NCBI GenBank assembly: GCA_021107605.1
Contig: JAIOSN010000161.1
Location: 1-6,816 of the forward strand
DNA length: 6,816 nt
Direction: 5' to 3'
Source of the DNA: Anaerolineae bacterium
GTDB taxonomy: Bacteria; Chloroflexota; Anaerolineae; B4-G1; SLSP01
This document shows, one piece after another, positions 4,995 to 6,816 of this stretch. A program made the translations under genes and the position numbers. Every line of letters starts with the position of its first letter. Within the stretch, counting starts at the first letter, position 1. Below the pieces are notes generated by a model, which was not told where the DNA came from, made no database searches, and saw only the letters and a program-made list of their open reading frames with translations.

Positions 4995-5561
4995 CTAATG
5001 AGAACGAAAGCTACGTTGCGCAGTACGACATGTTTCCAGCTCGCGCGTTAATCCCATCCAATCATCTACTACTAAAACTAACGCCGTTTCTTGAGGATGG
5101 AATAGATAGTGACTGAACCACAATCTGAGCCACCAGGAAGGGAACGGATAGCCTTTCAGGTCTATGACCACGGCGGTTTTTCCCCATAATTTTCGGTAGA
5201 GCTGCCAACGCGCATGTTTCTCCTCTAGGGGAGGAAAGATAGCCGAGAATTCAAACGGGCGGACAGCTTTTATTCGCCGGTAGGAGAAGGCCAGCGGATA
5301 CAACGGGGCGCAGAGGACAAAGTGGGTTTGATAGCAACGTAGCGCGGCGCGGCGGAGTAACCAACAGTATAAGGTCAAGACCCCGCCCACCAGGGAGACG
5401 CCCCAGGCCGCCCCCCGGTAACGGATGTCTAAGAGCACATTGTCGCCCACGGCCCACCAGAGGGCGCCACCGAGCGGTATCAACCAGAAGGAGAGAGTTG
5501 ACCAATGCTGTGCTAAGGTCTGATAGATTAACAGAGGAAAAGTATTCTTTTTAGCTGCCAT
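4995..5561 (-). CDS. Small two-helix membrane protein of unknown function
   Basis: I do not recognise a named family for this 188-residue protein. A short basic N-terminus is followed by two likely membrane helices, about residues 21-40 (STLSFWLIPLGGALWWAVGD) and 50-69 (GAAWGVSLVGGVLTLYCWLL). A soluble domain then begins with CYQTHFVLCAPLYPLAFSYRRI (76-97). A double helix followed by a strand-rich domain with a 'sYRRI' turn recalls bacterial PH-like domain proteins, but this is only a shape resemblance. The protein is rich in Trp and Arg, with a PSWWLRLWFSHYLF stretch (141-154) that could lie on the membrane. The ATG at 5561 has AAGGA 12 bases upstream, a rather long spacing. It follows nth on the same strand after a 153-bp gap, which appears to result from a small insertion. 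It ends just before the origin region. Confidence 0.72.
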   Translation of the reverse strand: MAAKKNTFPLLIYQTLAQHWSTLSFWLIPLGGALWWAVGDNVLLDIRYRGAAWGVSLVGGVLTLYCWLLRRAALRCYQTHFVLCAPLYPLAFSYRRIKAVRPFEFSAIFPPLEEKHARWQLYRKLWGKTAVVIDLKGYPFPSWWLRLWFSHYLFHPQETALVLVVDDWMGLTRELETCRTAQRSFRSH

Positions 5562-5600
5562 CGGTTCAGTTATCCTTTTTCGTTACTACTCAGGCGTGAT

Positions 5601-5615
5601 AGACCTCCGAGGTCT
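5601..5615. repeat. 15-bp palindromic repeat, copy 5
   Basis: AGACCTC-C-GAGGTCT with perfect 7-bp arms, inside the left end of the MITE-like insertion. Confidence 0.82.
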
Positions 5616-5678
5616 CCAAGTCTCTCGCGCGACAGTTTTTCGCCCAATGATATCTTGCGCCTACGAAGCTCTTATCGA

Positions 5679-5693
5679 AGACCTCGGAGGTCT
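5679..5693. repeat. 15-bp palindromic repeat, copy 6
   Basis: AGACCTC-G-GAGGTCT with perfect arms, inside the right end of the insertion. It is the exact reverse complement of copy 5, including the centre. Confidence 0.82.
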
Positions 5694-5714
5694 GAAGTAA
5701 GCCGGGCTGAGTAG

Positions 5715-6389
5715 TTATCCTTTTTCACTATAAATACAGTATGCGTAGAGGGGACAGAGAGCACAACGTGGCTGCCGCGCCTTGCAGATTGCACGACCAT
5801 GTTCAATCAGCTCGAGATGTAACGGGTAGTAGAGCTGGGGCGGAACTAACTCTTCCAGTAGCAGATGCGCCTTTTTGCGGGAGGTGTGAGCCGGGATCAG
5901 ACCTAGCCGTTGGCTGACGCGATGCACGTGCGTATCCACAGGAAAAGCCGGGCGGCCCAGAGCAAAGAGGAGGACGATGGCCGCGGTTTTTGGCCCCACG
6001 CCCTGGATGTCGATAAGCCAGTCCCGGGCCGCTTCCAGCGGCAGCTCTTGCAAGAAATCCAGTGAAATCTCGCCACGGGCGGCGCCGATGCGCCGGAGTG
6101 CGCCCTGGATACGGGGGGCCTTGGTCGGCGCTAACCCCGCTGGCCGGATGGCGGCGATCAATTCGTCGAGGGACGCTTCACGCACCGCCTCCCAGGTGGG
6201 GTAGCGGTCACGCAGGGCCGCGAAAGCCAGATCACGGTTGTGGTCGTTGGTATTCTGGCTGAGGATGGTGTTGACCAGTTCCGCCACGGGTCGGTGGTGC
6301 GGTTCCCAGGGATGCTCCCCGTAAGTCGTTTCCAGGATTTGATGTATAGCCTGAAGTTTGGCTGCCAGCTGCTGGTCAGTGGCGCTCAT
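5715..6389 (-). CDS. nth: Endonuclease III (base-excision DNA glycosylase/AP lyase)
   Basis: This 224-residue helix-hairpin-helix glycosylase removes oxidised pyrimidines from DNA and nicks the abasic site. The hairpin-helix-hairpin block is IQGVGPKTAAIVL with catalytic lysine K134, and the catalytic aspartate is D152 in PVDTHVHRVSQRLGL. Both are offset by 14 from E. coli K120 and D138. The iron-sulfur loop is complete: C202-X6-C209-X2-C212-X5-C218. The early motif ILSQNTND replaces the LSAQATD of E. coli, placing it in the 'LSQNT' branch of the family. The start at 6389 overlaps the stop of the upstream NUDIX gene as ATGA and has GAGGAG nine bases before it (6404-6399), indicating translational coupling. 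A start at 6443 would add 18 residues and is less likely. The last three codons and stop lie in the 14-bp repeat flanking the downstream insertion. Confidence 0.95.
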   Translation of the reverse strand: MSATDQQLAAKLQAIHQILETTYGEHPWEPHHRPVAELVNTILSQNTNDHNRDLAFAALRDRYPTWEAVREASLDELIAAIRPAGLAPTKAPRIQGALRRIGAARGEISLDFLQELPLEAARDWLIDIQGVGPKTAAIVLLFALGRPAFPVDTHVHRVSQRLGLIPAHTSRKKAHLLLEELVPPQLYYPLHLELIEHGRAICKARQPRCALCPLYAYCIYSEKG

Positions 6390-6816
6390 CCCACTCCGCT
6401 CCTCGGTTCTGATCGCAAATAAGTGCGGGCACGACGGACCCACTCACGCTCCGCCTCAAAAGTGAGCTGCGTGAGGGCTTCCTCCCAAGTGACCCAGCAG
6501 GGAGAAAATTGCGCCTCCCCCGGCTGGCACATTACCTGTGAGCCGTGACGCAGTCGCATCAGGAAGTAATTTTCCGTCCGGTGGATAACACGTGCCCCTA
6601 CGCAGAAGCTGACCAGTTGTTGGCCCAACGGAGCGACGATCTCCAGGTCGTCATAGCCACTCTCCTCGCGCACTTCTCGCAATGCCACCGCGACTACGGA
6701 TTCACCGGGTTCTACATGGCCTTTAGGTAGACGTACTTCGTCCCCGGAGGAACGCACCAGAAGCAAGACTGCGCTCCGATCTTCAGCCAGCACTACCCCG
6801 CCAGCGGCTTGATAGC
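6386..6816 (-). CDS. NUDIX hydrolase (N-terminus outside window)
   Basis: The frame is open to the right edge, with 142 complete codons visible. NUDIX enzymes cleave nucleoside diphosphates linked to another moiety; MutT-like members remove damaged nucleotides. The signature GX5EX7REUXEEXGU is intact at visible residues 32-54, from GHVEPGE to REVREESGY, preceded by RLPK. The segment AAGGVVL close to the edge is the usual first strand of the fold, so probably only a few residues are missing; the first internal GTG (6793) is not the start. The pattern 'RLPKGHVEPGE' is common in Ap6A-type and MutT-like hydrolases, but the substrate cannot be fixed. Its TGA overlaps the ATG of nth by four bases. 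The pairing suggests a role in handling damaged nucleotides or bases, which is inference. Confidence 0.93.
   Translation of the reverse strand, partial: YQAAGGVVLAEDRSAVLLLVRSSGDEVRLPKGHVEPGESVVAVALREVREESGYDDLEIVAPLGQQLVSFCVGARVIHRTENYFLMRLRHGSQVMCQPGEAQFSPCWVTWEEALTQLTFEAEREWVRRARTYLRSEPRSGVG

Larger units (their letters stand above)
5568..5726. mobile_element. MITE-like insertion with 14-bp flanking direct repeats
   Basis: AGTTATCCTTTTTC occurs exactly at 5568-5581 and again at 5713-5726, bracketing 131 bp (5582-5712). Near the ends of the bracketed DNA lie 9-bp inverted repeats, ACTACTCAG (5585-5593) and CTGAGTAGT (5707-5715). Further in are two copies of the 15-bp palindrome (5601-5615, 5679-5693). 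No coding capacity is present. The right repeat contains the last codons and stop of nth; the left one lies six bases before the start of the membrane protein gene and carries its ribosome binding site. Deleting one repeat plus the insert would place the two genes eight bases apart. A 14-bp target duplication is longer than usual for small transposons, so another duplication mechanism is possible. Confidence 0.5.

Noticed and set aside
6390..6443. Extended nth start adding 18 residues
   Set aside because: It would overlap the NUDIX gene by about 58 bases, while the ATG at 6389 has GAGGAG and a typical ATGA overlap.

Overview
The window reads as bacterial chromosome, with moderately GC-rich coding DNA and AT-rich, repeat-laden gaps. 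It looks most like the phylum Chloroflexota, perhaps an Anaerolineae-type genome. That placement is an inference from two things: the flavour of the proteins, and two families of short intergenic repeats of a kind I associate with that phylum. These are a 15-bp palindrome of the form AGACCTC-N-GAGGTCT and a degenerate 'TTTCTCAGCGTCTTGG'-like leader. No rRNA, tRNA or CRISPR array is visible.

Left part (1-2882, + strand). The window opens inside the C-terminal end of a polyprenyl-phosphate sugar-phosphate transferase (1-342). A 270-bp gap follows, holding one 15-bp palindrome, a compact run of four tetraloop hairpins (374-447) and the degenerate leader repeat. Next come a YgeY-type M20 metallohydrolase (606-1820) and pseudouridine-5'-phosphate glycosidase psuG (1980-2882). 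Both have related leader-repeat DNA upstream. Both are catabolic enzymes, but the sequence does not show that they share a pathway.

Middle (2883-4994). The convergent gap between psuG and dnaA holds three palindrome copies, an AT palindrome and a strong bidirectional hairpin terminator. dnaA lies on the - strand (4558-3215) with all canonical motifs. Its upstream gap (4559-4994) looks like oriC. It holds three DnaA-box-like sites in one orientation, a G-rich cluster, a triplet-phased TAG series resembling a DnaA-trio, an AT-rich perfect inverted repeat and a plausible dnaA promoter. dnaN is not next to dnaA.

Right part (4995-6816, - strand). In transcription order there is a NUDIX hydrolase (5' end outside the window), then endonuclease III (nth) overlapping it by ATGA, then a small two-helix membrane protein of unknown function. 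The NUDIX-nth pair suggests a nucleotide-sanitising and base-excision repair unit. Between nth and the membrane protein sits a MITE-like, roughly 131-bp insertion. It is flanked by an exact 14-bp direct repeat, has inverted ends, and contains two palindrome copies. Removing it restores a tight operon in which the end of nth supplies the downstream ribosome binding site.

No clearly new multi-gene system is visible. The items most worth following are the MITE-like insertion, the hairpin array and the origin architecture.
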